Below, in pieces: positions 1 to 8,905 of a DNA stretch of 64,000 nucleotides. The notes beneath the pieces are model-generated. The model had not been told where the DNA came from. It did no database searches and saw nothing but the letters and a program-made list of their open reading frames with translations. This DNA comes from Priestia filamentosa (GTDB lineage: Bacteria; Bacillota; Bacilli; Bacillales; Bacillaceae_H): the NCBI RefSeq assembly GCF_900177535.1, contig NZ_FXAJ01000003.1, forward strand, positions 310,001 through 374,000. The letters run 5' to 3'. Made by a program: the position numbers and the translations under genes. Numbering within the stretch: position 1 is the stretch's first letter; each line of letters begins with the position of its first letter.

Positions 1-83
1 GAAAAGAAAACGAAGAGGCTGATACCCTTGCTGCTCAAGCGATGCATGGAAAAGAGATATCAAGTACGTATGAAATCGAGTAA
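1..83 (+). CDS. C-terminal end of RNase HI-like protein (YpeP-like), partial
   Basis: The window opens inside a gene. Reading from base 3, the frame gives about 26 residues, including ENEEADTLAAQAMHGK, and stops at TAA (81-83). An Asp-containing N-x-x-A-D-x-L-A-x-x-A segment is typical of the C-terminal helix of RNase HI-like proteins. The following gene resembles YpeQ, which in B. subtilis lies next to the RNase H-like YpeP, so the context agrees. Only the tail is visible, so family membership is a cautious inference and catalytic residues cannot be checked. Confidence 0.5.
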   Translation, partial: KENEEADTLAAQAMHGKEISSTYEIE

Positions 84-99
84 ACAGGAGATGAAAAAA

Positions 100-300
100 T
101 TGAATCGTAAGGAGATATTGGAAGAGCTTACTCATCTTTCAGATTATTATTGTGAAGGATGTTTAATCAAAAAAACGCTAAATAAAGAAAAAGGGAAAAA
201 GCACGCTCAAACTTTTTGTATAAAGCAGTGTACAGTAGGAGAGAAGCTTCAGAAGTACGGTGAGTTACTTATGACAGAGCCTGCTCGAAATAAACAATAA
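100..300 (+). CDS. Small zinc-finger protein, YpeQ-like
   Basis: A 66-residue protein with Cys pairs in YYCEGCLIKK and a later FCIKQC, the pattern of the short Bacillus zinc-finger family represented by YpeQ (about 60 residues). The function of the family is unknown; the cysteines are likely to bind zinc. The TTG at 100 is chosen as start because CAGGAG (85-90) lies 9 bases upstream, whereas the ATG at 91 abuts it. Longer in-frame starts overlap the preceding gene. It begins 16 bases after the RNase H-like gene and is probably cotranscribed with it. Confidence 0.7.
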   Translation: MNRKEILEELTHLSDYYCEGCLIKKTLNKEKGKKHAQTFCIKQCTVGEKLQKYGELLMTEPARNKQ

Positions 301-336
301 AAAGCTGACAGACATCATTGTTCTGTCAGCTTTTTT
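298..336. terminator. Bidirectional terminator
   Basis: AAAAGCTGACAGA pairs with TCTGTCAGCTTTT around a short loop, giving T runs on both strands. It separates the ypeQ-like gene from the convergent DUF2564-like gene. Confidence 0.85.
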
Positions 337-338
337 GA

Positions 339-611
339 TTATATCTTGGCTGCATTTAGCTGTTGTTCGCACTTTTGAAGCGTTACTTCACAGCGTTGTA
401 AAAAAGCTTCATCAACCCCTGTTGCACTGTTTCTGGCACTTTCAAGCTGCGCTTTGGCAGATGACAGAGCTTCTGTTGCTTCTCTTAAACGTTCAGGGTC
501 CATATTTCGCGTTGCTGCCCCAACAATATTTTTTGTTGCTTCTACAGCTGCATTTGTTGCTCCAAGATCATTATACCCTGTTGTTACATTATCATTTGAA
601 AAGCGTTCCAC
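339..611 (-). CDS. Small conserved Bacillus protein, DUF2564-like
   Basis: A 90-residue helical, soluble protein with no signal peptide or membrane segment. The segment TRNMDPERLREATEALSSAK followed by a glutamine- and alanine-rich helix resembles the small Bacillus DUF2564 family, whose role is unknown; the assignment is from memory of the family pattern. Start: the GTG at 611 (VERFSND) has GGAGG 8 bases upstream (GGAGGCGGTTATA), while the upstream ATG lies inside that ribosome site. It is convergent with the ypeQ-like gene and shares its terminator. Confidence 0.65.
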   Translation of the reverse strand: MERFSNDNVTTGYNDLGATNAAVEATKNIVGAATRNMDPERLREATEALSSAKAQLESARNSATGVDEAFLQRCEVTLQKCEQQLNAAKI

Positions 612-692
612 TATAACCGCCTCCACTTTTATATTTTTAGTTGTTCACCTTATAGATTGATTCGTTCGGACTAAAAATATGCAGAAGCTCTT

Positions 693-1466
693 TTATTCCT
701 GAAGGTCGTGTTTATAAATGAAACCCGTTATTAGAAGATTAACTTGCCGCCAGTTTAGTGTTGGAAGTTCATGAAAAGCATCGTGAATAAAAAATACGTC
801 TGAAGTGAGCTCATCGTAATAATGGTGATAATGACTCGTAATGTCATAGCGTGCTCCATACATAGCAAGAATAGGCCATGAAAATCGATGGAGATCATGA
901 ACAATATTGAAGCGATATGATTCAACATAAAATTGGTGCCAAACAGAAGGGTTTGCTTTTTTCATATGCTGCAGAAGCTCATTTTTAAATGCTCTATCTC
1001 TAGTGTGTGCAAGTGAAATTACGTTGCTAACAAAAGAAGGAGACTTTTTTATAAAGTGAAGACCTAAGAGATGTTCCCATTGAAGAGGTCTTGTATTTAC
1101 AATTGGGAATCCTCCTGTGAGAATCAGCCCTTTTACACGCTCAGGGTAAAGAAGGCAAAACTGCTGAGCAACTGTTCCACCACATGAGTAGCTACAAAGG
1201 ATTACTTTTTCAATGCCTAATACATCTAATAGTTCAACTAGCTCTTCAGCATACGTACTTAACAATCCGTATTTTGTATAGCTCGGATTTTCGCTGTCTC
1301 CGCATCCTGATAAGTCAGGCATAATAACGCGAAACTGCTTTGCAAGCTCCTTTTGATAATAAAACACTTTGCGCCCCATACCAGCAGGATGAAGAAAAAT
1401 AATAGGGACGCCTTTTCCTTCATCCTCAATGAATAATTTTGTATCTTTCACATGATAATAAGGCAT
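693..1466 (-). CDS. Alpha/beta hydrolase
   Basis: A 257-residue single-domain alpha/beta-hydrolase-fold protein. Visible are the oxyanion-loop motif FLHPAGMG (about 25-31), the strand RVIMPDLSGCGDS (46-58) and a nucleophile elbow CSYSCGG with Ser94 as predicted nucleophile, so the usual G-x-S-x-G has Ser in the first position. The acid is probably the Asp in GARYDIT and the base the His in DAFHELP. The substrate cannot be told from sequence. It is cytoplasmic and monocistronic, with GAGGAG 7-8 bases before the ATG. It stands alone between a small gene and a pseudogene. Confidence 0.8.
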   Translation of the reverse strand: MPYYHVKDTKLFIEDEGKGVPIIFLHPAGMGRKVFYYQKELAKQFRVIMPDLSGCGDSENPSYTKYGLLSTYAEELVELLDVLGIEKVILCSYSCGGTVAQQFCLLYPERVKGLILTGGFPIVNTRPLQWEHLLGLHFIKKSPSFVSNVISLAHTRDRAFKNELLQHMKKANPSVWHQFYVESYRFNIVHDLHRFSWPILAMYGARYDITSHYHHYYDELTSDVFFIHDAFHELPTLNWRQVNLLITGFIYKHDLQE

Positions 1467-1563
1467 TGTAAACTCCTCTATTGAAATGATTTCACTTTTT
1501 AATGAATATCATTAGTTTGAGCAAGTTCTTCCGCCTTATACAAAGGAGTATTGTTGTATAGAG

Positions 1564-2027
1564 TTATGAAAGAGCTGCTTTTGGTTTCTCTGCCGTATCA
1601 GCTTTTTTAATGCGGGAAAAGCTGATGCGAAGAATAGCAAGAACGCGAACAGAAAGAAGAATAATCACAAGCGCTAATACGTCAGAAAAATATTGCTCCC
1701 GCCAAAGGTAATAGTGAAAAGAGCTTCAGCAACATATGTGGCAGGGAGAATGGCGCTTATTTTCTCATAAAATAATGGAAGCATTTCGCGAGGTACCATA
1801 ACGCCTGCACTAACAAGTTGGAGAGACAGTAAAATAATGTTAAAAATCATTCCTCCTGGTCCAAATAAAACAATGGAAAGCTGTGTAAGAGATACGAAAG
1901 TAAGAAAGGCTAAAAATAAAAAGAACCATGTATAAAAAAGTGAAATATGCGAAGTTATACTGTAACAAGACATAAGCAAGATCGCAATTGTTGCCATGCA
2001 TACAGAAAGAGTGACATTAATAATCTA
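1564..2027 (-). pseudogene. Remnant of an ABC-2/YhgE-Pip type membrane permease (C-terminal part, frameshifted)
   Basis: The frame entering near 2027 reads through several hydrophobic helices, including FGPGGMIFNIILLSLQLVSA and MLPLFYEKISAILPATYVAE, which is the C-terminal half typical of ABC-2 or YhgE/Pip-type membrane proteins. It stops after FTITFGGSNIFLTY, but a second frame continues the expected topology (SDVLALVIILLSVRVLAIL) to a TAA at 1564-1566. One missing base near 1688 explains the break. The N-terminal half is absent, cut off by a stop at about 2028. A single sequencing error could explain the frameshift but not the missing 5' half. Confidence 0.6.
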
Positions 2028-2151
2028 ACGTGCTCTAAAAAGAGACCATTTTGAAAATTGGTTTTTTAGAGGTTATATTAACCACTTTCTTACATAATTT
2101 CTTCAAAATAAGAGAAAATAGAAAGCGGAAGTAAAAAAAGGAGGGAAAGTA

Positions 2152-2295
2152 ATGAAAGAAAAGCAGAAACAAAATAATGAGAAATTAACATCTGAGCTTG
2201 ATGTAACACATGAACAAGTAAGCGATTCGTATATGGAAGGCGCTGTAAGCGAAGATACGTTTAATAGTGACGAAAGAAACGACCGAAAAGCCTAG
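2152..2295 (+). CDS. Small protein, YozQ/DUF4025-like
   Basis: A 47-residue hydrophilic protein (starts MKEKQKQNNEKL, ends NDRKA) with an excellent ribosome site, AGGAGGGAAAGTA before ATG. The segment THEQVSDSYMEG resembles the short YozQ (DUF4025) family of Bacillus, of unknown function. It is monocistronic; its stop codon lies within the terminator palindrome. Confidence 0.6.
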   Translation: MKEKQKQNNEKLTSELDVTHEQVSDSYMEGAVSEDTFNSDERNDRKA

Positions 2296-2313
2296 AATAT
2301 TCTAGGCTTTTTT
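2286..2313. terminator. Bidirectional terminator
   Basis: The perfect palindrome GCCTAGAATATTCTAGGC (2290-2307) is flanked by AAAA and TTTTTT. It overlaps the stop of the YozQ-like gene and serves the convergent hydrolase gene too. Confidence 0.85.
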
Positions 2314-3451
2314 AGAGGAGATTTTTATATAGTTCTGTTACAAGAGGTCCATATTGCCCTGTCTTAAATTCATCACCTTCAAAAATATTTAAAGATTTTA
2401 AAGGGTCTTTTAGAGGAGAATGCTTCTTATTTGTAAGAAGGACAACCGTCAGTTCATGTGCTGGATCAATGATTGTTAGCGTGCCGGTCCACCCTGTATG
2501 ACCAAATGCAGAGGAACTTGCATGCTCTCCAAACATATACTTCATATCTCCGTTGTTTAAACGCCATCCAAGACCATAAGAAGGATTTTGCTGTGAAGGG
2601 GTAACAAACGTTTTTGCAGTGCTTTCACTAAATACCTGTTTTGTTCCATATGAACCATTGTGATGCATAATTTCTACCAAAACGGAAAGCTCATCAACGG
2701 TTGAAAAAAGGCCTGCATGCCCTGAAACACCATCCATAGAGTAAAAGGCTTTTTCATCATGAACTTCACCTTGAAGTGTATGTGTTCGAACATTTGGAAA
2801 ATGAATAAATCCATCTCGTGTATTACCCATTCGCTCTGTTGCTGCAAAATCAGAGCGAACATATCCCTTTCTTAGAGGGTTAAATAATGTTCGAGTTAAG
2901 CCTAGCTTTTGAAATATCTTTTTTTCTACAAATAAATCGAGCGTTTGACAAGTTAATTTTTCAACAAGAGCACCAAGCAACATATAATCTAAATCACTGT
3001 AGAGGTGTTGAGTATGTGGTTCATAAGAAAGCGGCGTTTTAAGAATATGCTCAATCGTTGTTAAACGATCTCGTGAATATAGATCTCCAGCTTTTTCACG
3101 AATATAGTATGGAAAATCAGCTGGAAATCCTGCGGTATGCTGCAAAAGATCGATAATACGTACGTTTTCTTTGAAAGAAGGAAAGTAGAAAGAGAGAGGA
3201 GAGAGCAGATTTAGTTCTCCTTCTGTTACGAGTTTTTGTAATGCAAAGTTTGTAGCATACATTTTCGTGTTTGAAGCAAGATCAAATAATGTCTGATTTT
3301 TAAGCTTTGGAGGATGTGAAAGAAGCTGCTTTTTTTCATACTTCTGTTGATATCCACACGTTTCACGGTAAATTTCTTTTCCTTTTTTCTTTACAAGCAA
3401 AGAACCCCCCGGAAATCCTTTCTCCACATCTTTTTTAATCAAGTTCTCCAT
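2312..3451 (-). CDS. Serine hydrolase, class C beta-lactamase/penicillin-binding fold
   Basis: A 379-residue beta-lactamase-fold protein. The catalytic motif SxxK is S60-N-T-K63 in DLASNTKMY, the second motif is Y151-S-D in LYSDLDYMLLG, and a late HTG in FGHTGWTGT stands for the KTG box. Family members include DD-carboxypeptidases, esterases and muropeptide-recycling hydrolases such as YbbE, so the substrate is not certain. No signal peptide is apparent, which favours a cytoplasmic hydrolase over a cell-wall enzyme. The start ATG has AAGGATG 8-9 bases upstream. It is monocistronic and divergent from egtB. Confidence 0.8.
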   Translation of the reverse strand: MENLIKKDVEKGFPGGSLLVKKKGKEIYRETCGYQQKYEKKQLLSHPPKLKNQTLFDLASNTKMYATNFALQKLVTEGELNLLSPLSFYFPSFKENVRIIDLLQHTAGFPADFPYYIREKAGDLYSRDRLTTIEHILKTPLSYEPHTQHLYSDLDYMLLGALVEKLTCQTLDLFVEKKIFQKLGLTRTLFNPLRKGYVRSDFAATERMGNTRDGFIHFPNVRTHTLQGEVHDEKAFYSMDGVSGHAGLFSTVDELSVLVEIMHHNGSYGTKQVFSESTAKTFVTPSQQNPSYGLGWRLNNGDMKYMFGEHASSSAFGHTGWTGTLTIIDPAHELTVVLLTNKKHSPLKDPLKSLNIFEGDEFKTGQYGPLVTELYKNLL

Positions 3452-3631
3452 ATTCTCACATCCTTTTTATTCCTTTTTTCTAGTCTATCATAGTACTAAA
3501 AAAAGTTAACTTTTCATAGATTATGATTATGCGTTATAAAGTGTTTTAATTTTCAAAAAAAAGGTTATTAAGATTAAGAGTTGGAAGTTTGTTCAAAAAT
3601 CGTAAAATATGTTTTGATAGGGAGGAATAAG

Positions 3632-4897
3632 ATGAAACATAAAACAGTAGTAAAAGAACATCTTGCAGAAAAATATAAAGAGGTGCGAGTATGCACGGAA
3701 AAAATTGTAGCTCCGCTTCAAACCGAGGATTATATTATTCAAGCAGGACCTGATGCAAGCCCTCCAAAGTGGCATCTTGCCCATACAACCTGGTTTTTTG
3801 AACGATTTGTTTTAAAAGAATATAAGACTACATACGAATCACTTAACGATCAATTTGACTATCTTTTTAATTCATACTATGAAACAGTTGGAGAATTTCA
3901 CCCTCGAGCGAAAAGGGGAGTTCTTGCTAGACCGAGTATTGAGGAAGTAAAGCAATATCGATATTACGTTGATGCACATATGAAAGAACTTTTTGAAGAA
4001 CTAACAGAGGAAAATAGAGATAAAGTTCTTTCTATCGTTGAAATCGGACTTCAGCATGAGCAGCAGCACCAAGAACTTCTTTTAACAGATATTAAATATA
4101 ACTTTTTCACCAATCCTCTTCTTCCTGCATATATTAGTCAAACTACAGAAGAAAATGGAAAAAGGAAGGAGATGTCATTTATTGAAATAGAAGGAGGACT
4201 TATTGAAGTTGGACATGGTGATTCTTCATTCTCATTTGATAATGAACGCCCTCGCCATAAAGTATGGTTAGAGCCTTACCGAATTGCTGATGCGCCTGTT
4301 ACTAATCGAGAATATATAGAATTTATCGAAGATGGAGGGTATGAACGACCAGAATTATGGCTTTCAGACGGATGGGCTCATATCAAAAAAGAAGGATGGA
4401 AACATCCTTTATACTGGGGAAAAGATGGTAATGAATGGAGTATTTTCACTCTGCACGGACAAAGCGCTTTGAATTTAGATGAACCTGTTTGTCATGTGAG
4501 TTTCTATGAAGGAGACGCATTTGCGCGTTGGCAAGGGAAAAGGTTACCAACGGAGCAGGAATGGGAACATGCTTTTAGTGGAATAGAATGTGAAGGAAAC
4601 TTTGTTGAAAACAACTTTTATCATCCAAATTCACAGTATAAAGGAAACGGTCCGCTTTATAAAGGATATGGAGACGTGTGGGAGTGGACGCGAAGTCCAT
4701 ATGTACTATATCCAAAAAGCAAACCTTTAGAAGGGGCACTTGGAGAATACAATGCAAAATTTATGTGTAATCAAATGGTGCTAAAAGGCGGTTCTTGTGC
4801 AACTCCTCACAGCCATATCCGTCCAACATATAGAAACTTCTTTCAGCCAGAAAAACGCTGGCAATTCACGGGTTTCCGCTTAGCGGAGGACATATAA
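3632..4897 (+). CDS. egtB: Ergothioneine biosynthesis sulfoxide synthase EgtB
   Basis: A 421-residue non-heme iron enzyme that couples a thiol (gamma-glutamylcysteine or cysteine in this family) to hercynine using oxygen. The N-terminal DinB_2-like domain carries the predicted iron ligands His51 (KWHLAHTTWFFE) and His142/His146 (QHEQQHQE). The C-terminal formylglycine-generating-enzyme-like domain starts near 190 and ends with KGGSCATPHSHIRPTYRNFF and FTGFRLAED. The ATG at 3632 is chosen because GGGAGG lies 9 bases before it; a longer frame from 3581 has no ribosome site. The stop codon directly abuts the egtD start, so the two are a cotranscribed pair. No egtA, egtC or egtE is nearby. Confidence 0.9.
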   Translation: MKHKTVVKEHLAEKYKEVRVCTEKIVAPLQTEDYIIQAGPDASPPKWHLAHTTWFFERFVLKEYKTTYESLNDQFDYLFNSYYETVGEFHPRAKRGVLARPSIEEVKQYRYYVDAHMKELFEELTEENRDKVLSIVEIGLQHEQQHQELLLTDIKYNFFTNPLLPAYISQTTEENGKRKEMSFIEIEGGLIEVGHGDSSFSFDNERPRHKVWLEPYRIADAPVTNREYIEFIEDGGYERPELWLSDGWAHIKKEGWKHPLYWGKDGNEWSIFTLHGQSALNLDEPVCHVSFYEGDAFARWQGKRLPTEQEWEHAFSGIECEGNFVENNFYHPNSQYKGNGPLYKGYGDVWEWTRSPYVLYPKSKPLEGALGEYNAKFMCNQMVLKGGSCATPHSHIRPTYRNFFQPEKRWQFTGFRLAEDI

Positions 4898-5839
4898 ATG
4901 ACAAGTGTAAAAGCGATGGAAAAATCATTTTATAAAGATGTTTTGACTGGATTACGCTCAGTTCCTAAAAGATTAGAACCTAAATATTTATATGATTATC
5001 GAGGTTCAGAGCTTTTTGAAGAAATTACAAAGACTCCAGAATATTATCCAACACGTACAGAAATGAGAATTTTAAAAAAAGAGCTTAATAGTATTTCTGA
5101 CTATATTGGGGATGAGGCAGCATTAATTGAATTTGGAAGCGGAAGCAGTGAAAAAATCAAATTTTTATTGCATCATTTGAAAGGCATTAAAGAGTATGTG
5201 GCGATTGATATATCAGAAAGCTTTTTACTACAGTCTGTAGAGAAATTGAAGAAAGAACATCAACATCTTTATGTGCATACTGTTTGTGCCGACTATACAG
5301 TGCCTTTCTCTCTTCCTTCTTTAAAAGCGAAAAAGAAAGTTTTATTCTTTCCAGGTTCAACAATTGGAAACTTTGATAAACAAGAAAGGAAGACTTTTTT
5401 AAATAGAATGTCTACTCTGTTAACAAAAGGAGACGGTTTTATCATTGGAGTAGATTTGAAAAAGGATGAAAAATTGCTTCATTCCGCCTATAACGATGCC
5501 AAACAGGTAACACGAGCCTTTAACTTAAATTTACTTCAGCGGATGAACCGCGAGCTTCTTGCTAATTTTATGGTGGAGAATTTTGAACATAAAGCTTTTT
5601 ACAATCATGAAGAAGGTCGAATTGAGATGCATATTGAGAGCTTGAAAGAGCAGCTTGTTACAATTGGTGAAGAAGAAATCTCATTTCAAAAGGGAGAGAC
5701 AATTCATACAGAAAGCTCTTATAAATTTTCAGTGCAAGAATTTCAAAATCTTGCGAAGGAAGCGAACTTTATCCCGAAAAAAGTATGGACAGATGAAGAG
5801 AATTTATTTAGCGTTCATTATCTCGAAGTGAAAGCATAA
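4898..5839 (+). CDS. egtD: L-histidine N(alpha)-methyltransferase EgtD
   Basis: A 313-residue SAM-dependent methyltransferase that trimethylates histidine to hercynine, the substrate of EgtB. Family hallmarks are YLYDYRGSELFEEI (30-43) with PEYYPTRTE (48-55), and SAM motif I EFGSGSSEK (78-86), followed by PGSTIGNF. The length is as usual for EgtD. The start ATG immediately follows the egtB stop, with GGAGG 7 bases upstream inside egtB, implying translational coupling. The pair is cytoplasmic and lies next to catalase, which suits an antioxidant role, although co-regulation is not shown. Confidence 0.92.
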   Translation: MTSVKAMEKSFYKDVLTGLRSVPKRLEPKYLYDYRGSELFEEITKTPEYYPTRTEMRILKKELNSISDYIGDEAALIEFGSGSSEKIKFLLHHLKGIKEYVAIDISESFLLQSVEKLKKEHQHLYVHTVCADYTVPFSLPSLKAKKKVLFFPGSTIGNFDKQERKTFLNRMSTLLTKGDGFIIGVDLKKDEKLLHSAYNDAKQVTRAFNLNLLQRMNRELLANFMVENFEHKAFYNHEEGRIEMHIESLKEQLVTIGEEEISFQKGETIHTESSYKFSVQEFQNLAKEANFIPKKVWTDEENLFSVHYLEVKA

Positions 5840-5867
5840 AAAAGACAGCCAAGTGGCTGTCTTTTTT
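5838..5867. terminator. Bidirectional terminator between egtD and katA
   Basis: AAAAAAGACAGCC pairs with GGCTGTCTTTTTT around the loop AAGT. Confidence 0.9.
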
Positions 5868-5871
5868 ATGC

Positions 5872-7332
5872 TTATTTTACTTCTTGAGGCACTTCTAGGC
5901 CAAGGCCTTTTGCAATGCGTGTTCCAAAGTCAGGATCAGCTTTATAGAAATGCCCAATTTGACGAACTTTAATTTCTTCTTTTTCAACAGGTGTCATTTC
6001 ATTCACGATTGTTTGGACAATGCGATCTTGCTCTTCTTTACTCATTAAACGGTAAAGATCACCTGCTTGTGTGTAATGGTCGTTATGATCATATGCTACG
6101 CTTTCAGCAATACCTGAAACAGGGAATGAAGCCTGCTTGTTTTCAGGTGATTCTGTTGGACCATTATAGCTGTTTGGCTCATAGTAAACAGAACCTTTTC
6201 CATTGTCATCAAAGCGCATTTGACCATCGCGCTGATAGTTTTTCACATCTGTACGTGGACGGTTGATTGGAAGTGCTTGGTGGTTTGCGCCAACGCGATA
6301 GCGATGTGCATCATGATAAGCAAATAAACGTCCTTGAAGCATTTTGTCTGGTGATACGTCAACACCAGGAACAAGGGTGCCAGGAGAGAATGTTGCTTGT
6401 TCTACTTCTGCAAAATAGTTCTCTGGGTTACGATCCAGTACCATACGGCCCACTTCAATTAGTGGATAGTCTTTTTGAGACCATGTTTTTGTAACATCAA
6501 ATGGATCAAAGCGATATGTGTTCGCATCTTCAAGCGGCATAATTTGAACGTAAAGTTTCCATGCTGGGAAATCTTTATTTTCAATCGCATTAAATAAATC
6601 TTCTGTATGGTAATCAGGATTTTCACCAGCAATTTTTGTTGCTACATCTGGATGAAGGTTTTTAACACCTTGTTCTGTTTTGAAATGATACTTAATCCAA
6701 ACTCCGTCACCATCTTTATTTGTCCATTTGAATGTATGACTTCCGAAACCGTGCATATGACGGAACGTTGCTGGAATTCCTCTGTCACCCATTAAGTATG
6801 TGACTTGGTGAAGCGATTCTGGTGATAAAGACCAGAAATCCCATACGGCTGTTGGATTTTTTAAATGTGTTTGTGGATGCCGCTTTTGTGTATGAATGAA
6901 ATCAGGGAACTTAATAGCATCACGAATAAAGAAAATAGGCGTATTGTTTCCAACGATATCGTAGTTTCCTTCTTCTGTATAAAACTTAACAGCGAATCCG
7001 CGTGGGTCTCGTACTGTGTCAGCAGATCCATTTTCACCTGCAACAGTTGAAAAACGAATAAATAGTGGCGTACGTTTGCCGACTTCTGATAAAAAGTCTG
7101 CTTTTGTATATTTTGTTACATCATTTGTTACTTCAAAGTAGCCGTGTGCTCCTGCACCTTTAGCATGAACAACACGCTCTGGTACACGCTCTCTATTAAA
7201 ATGTGCTAGTTTTTCTAGCAAATGAACGTCTTGGATAAGCGTTGGACCTCTTGAGCCTGCTGTAATTGAATTTTGGTTGTCTCCAACAGGAGCTCCCCAA
7301 CTAGTTGTAAGATTATTATTGTTATTCCCCAT
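5872..7332 (-). CDS. katA: Heme catalase KatA
   Basis: A 486-residue small-subunit monofunctional catalase that dismutates hydrogen peroxide in the cytoplasm. Visible are the distal His56 in [11 protein letters not shown], the Asn pair 129-130 in [11 protein letters not shown] and the proximal heme-ligand Tyr339 in [14 protein letters not shown]. The length fits clade 3 catalases such as B. subtilis KatA. The start ATG follows GAGGTGA by 7-8 bases. An exact PerR consensus box lies 78-92 bases upstream, so peroxide-inducible, PerR-repressed expression is expected. It is monocistronic. Confidence 0.95.
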   Translation of the reverse strand: MGNNNNNLTTSWGAPVGDNQNSITAGSRGPTLIQDVHLLEKLAHFNRERVPERVVHAKGAGAHGYFEVTNDVTKYTKADFLSEVGKRTPLFIRFSTVAGENGSADTVRDPRGFAVKFYTEEGNYDIVGNNTPIFFIRDAIKFPDFIHTQKRHPQTHLKNPTAVWDFWSLSPESLHQVTYLMGDRGIPATFRHMHGFGSHTFKWTNKDGDGVWIKYHFKTEQGVKNLHPDVATKIAGENPDYHTEDLFNAIENKDFPAWKLYVQIMPLEDANTYRFDPFDVTKTWSQKDYPLIEVGRMVLDRNPENYFAEVEQATFSPGTLVPGVDVSPDKMLQGRLFAYHDAHRYRVGANHQALPINRPRTDVKNYQRDGQMRFDDNGKGSVYYEPNSYNGPTESPENKQASFPVSGIAESVAYDHNDHYTQAGDLYRLMSKEEQDRIVQTIVNEMTPVEKEEIKVRQIGHFYKADPDFGTRIAKGLGLEVPQEVK

Positions 7333-7409
7333 ACTAGATTCACCTCATATTTATAATATAAATAGCTTAATATCATAATAACATCTATCAATAAAAAATC
7401 AATACTTAA

Positions 7410-7424
7410 TTATAATTATTATAA
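7410..7424. promoter_or_regulatory. PerR box upstream of katA
   Basis: TTATAATTATTATAA matches the PerR consensus TTATAATnATTATAA at every position and lies 78 bases upstream of the katA start, the expected place for peroxide-responsive repression. Confidence 0.85.
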
Positions 7425-7481
7425 ATAAATATTTTGTATAAATTATTAAAGGGTAATCTTGGAAAGAAGAAGGGGGTAAAA

Positions 7482-7514
7482 TAAAAAGAGCTTACAACAA
7501 AATAAGCCCTTTTT
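7482..7514 (-). terminator. Terminator of the zinc alcohol dehydrogenase gene
   Basis: Imperfect hairpin between AAAAAGAGCTTA and TAAGCCCTTTTT (one mismatch), with a T run on the minus strand, 57 bases after the dehydrogenase stop. Confidence 0.6.
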
Positions 7515-7571
7515 ATTTATTCTAAAGCATTTCTTATCAGTTTAAAAATTTTAAGTCCTCTTTTATAATAA

Positions 7572-8705
7572 TTATGGTTTTAGCACAACTTTAATGCAAT
7601 TATCTTGTTTGTTATTAAAAATATCGTAGCCGTGTGAAGCTTTTTCTAATGGAAGGGTATGCGTAATAATTTGGGTTGGATCGATTTCTTCTTTAATAAC
7701 TTGCTCGTACATTTTCGGCATATAGCTTCTTGCATGTGCTTGTCCCATTTTTAAGGTAACATTTCTTGAAAAGAAGGGACCTAGTGGGAACATATTGTAC
7801 AAGCCACCATATACGCCTGTTAGTTGAACAGTTCCGCATTTTCTTACTGCTTTTGTGGCAATTTGAATAGGACCTATTGTTCCACCTTGTAGCTTTAGTT
7901 TTTGTTCTACATATTCAAAAGGAGATTTTTTTCCATCCATTCCAACGCAGTCAATGACAACATCTGCGCCACCCTTTGTAAGCTCTTTTAGTGTTTCGCC
8001 CATATCATCATACTGAGTAAAATCAAACGTTTCTGTTTTGTTCATTTTTTTAGAATGATTGAGGCGGTAATCAAAGTAATCAATGGCAATCACGCGCTCC
8101 GCTCCTTTTTGCCATGCGAATTTCTGAGCCATAAGCCCTACAGGACCGCATCCTAGCACAATAACAGTATCCCCTTTTTTTACCCCTGCATTTTCGACAC
8201 TCCAATAGGCGGTTGGTAAAACGTCTGATAGAAACAGAAGTTTTTCATCTTCAAGCTCACAGCTTTCTGGAATTACAAAAGGCGTATAATTTCCGAAAGG
8301 AACGCGTAAATATTCCGCTTGCCCGCCAGGATAGTTGCCAAACTTTTCGGAGTAGCCAAAAAGGCCTCCAGAATCATAGTGAGGATTTGAATTATCGCAC
8401 TGACTTTCAAGGTGATTGTCACAGTATGGGCAGCTTCCACAAGCAACTGTAAAAGGAATGACAACTCTGTCTCCTTTTTTTACTTTCGTCACCTCTGGTC
8501 CAATGTCCTCCACAATCCCCATTGGTTCGTGTCCGATAACATATCCAATTGGAAGCGGGAAATTTCCTTGATAAAGGTGCAAATCAGACCCGCAAATTGC
8601 TGTTGATGTAATTTTAACAATAACATCTTGTGCATCTTGAATTTTTGGTGCTTCCACTTCTTTTACGGCAATTTCTTTTTTTCCTTGATATGTGACAGCT
8701 TTCAT
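7572..8705 (-). CDS. Zinc-dependent alcohol dehydrogenase
   Basis: A 377-residue medium-chain dehydrogenase. Catalytic zinc ligands are Cys38 (TAICGSDLH) and His59-Glu60 (VIGHEPMG). Structural zinc cysteines are 89, 92, 95 and 103 (ACGSCPYCDN, then SQC). The NAD-binding glycine motif is VLGCGPVGL. The family includes B. subtilis AdhB and glutathione-independent formaldehyde dehydrogenases; the large insert after CGSCPYC fits the latter group, but the substrate is inferred. The ATG at 8705 (MKAVTYQG) has GGAGG upstream; the longer frame to 8873 has no such site. It is divergent from the manganese catalase gene. Confidence 0.85.
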   Translation of the reverse strand: MKAVTYQGKKEIAVKEVEAPKIQDAQDVIVKITSTAICGSDLHLYQGNFPLPIGYVIGHEPMGIVEDIGPEVTKVKKGDRVVIPFTVACGSCPYCDNHLESQCDNSNPHYDSGGLFGYSEKFGNYPGGQAEYLRVPFGNYTPFVIPESCELEDEKLLFLSDVLPTAYWSVENAGVKKGDTVIVLGCGPVGLMAQKFAWQKGAERVIAIDYFDYRLNHSKKMNKTETFDFTQYDDMGETLKELTKGGADVVIDCVGMDGKKSPFEYVEQKLKLQGGTIGPIQIATKAVRKCGTVQLTGVYGGLYNMFPLGPFFSRNVTLKMGQAHARSYMPKMYEQVIKEEIDPTQIITHTLPLEKASHGYDIFNNKQDNCIKVVLKP

Positions 8706-8841
8706 ATATAACCTCCACAGCTCTCTTATTGTCTTATTTATCGTTCTCTTGGCCCGCGTAAAATATAAGCATACTTTTACATTAGATTTTTTACTTTTAG
8801 GAAGAAAGAAAAAAGTGAAGACCTCACATAAACTTGTTATA

Positions 8842-8866
8842 GTTCGGGCATATTGAAAAGGGGAAA
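8842..8866 (+). promoter_or_regulatory. Possible sigma-B promoter before manganese catalase
   Basis: GTTCGG, 13 bases, then GGGAAA resembles the sigma-B pattern (GTTTAA, 12-15, GGGTAT) with several mismatches. General-stress control of a non-heme catalase would make sense, but the match is weak. Confidence 0.3.
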
Positions 8867-8905
8867 TTTTCAACTGCTTTTAAAAATAAAAAAGGGGTGC
8901 TTTGT

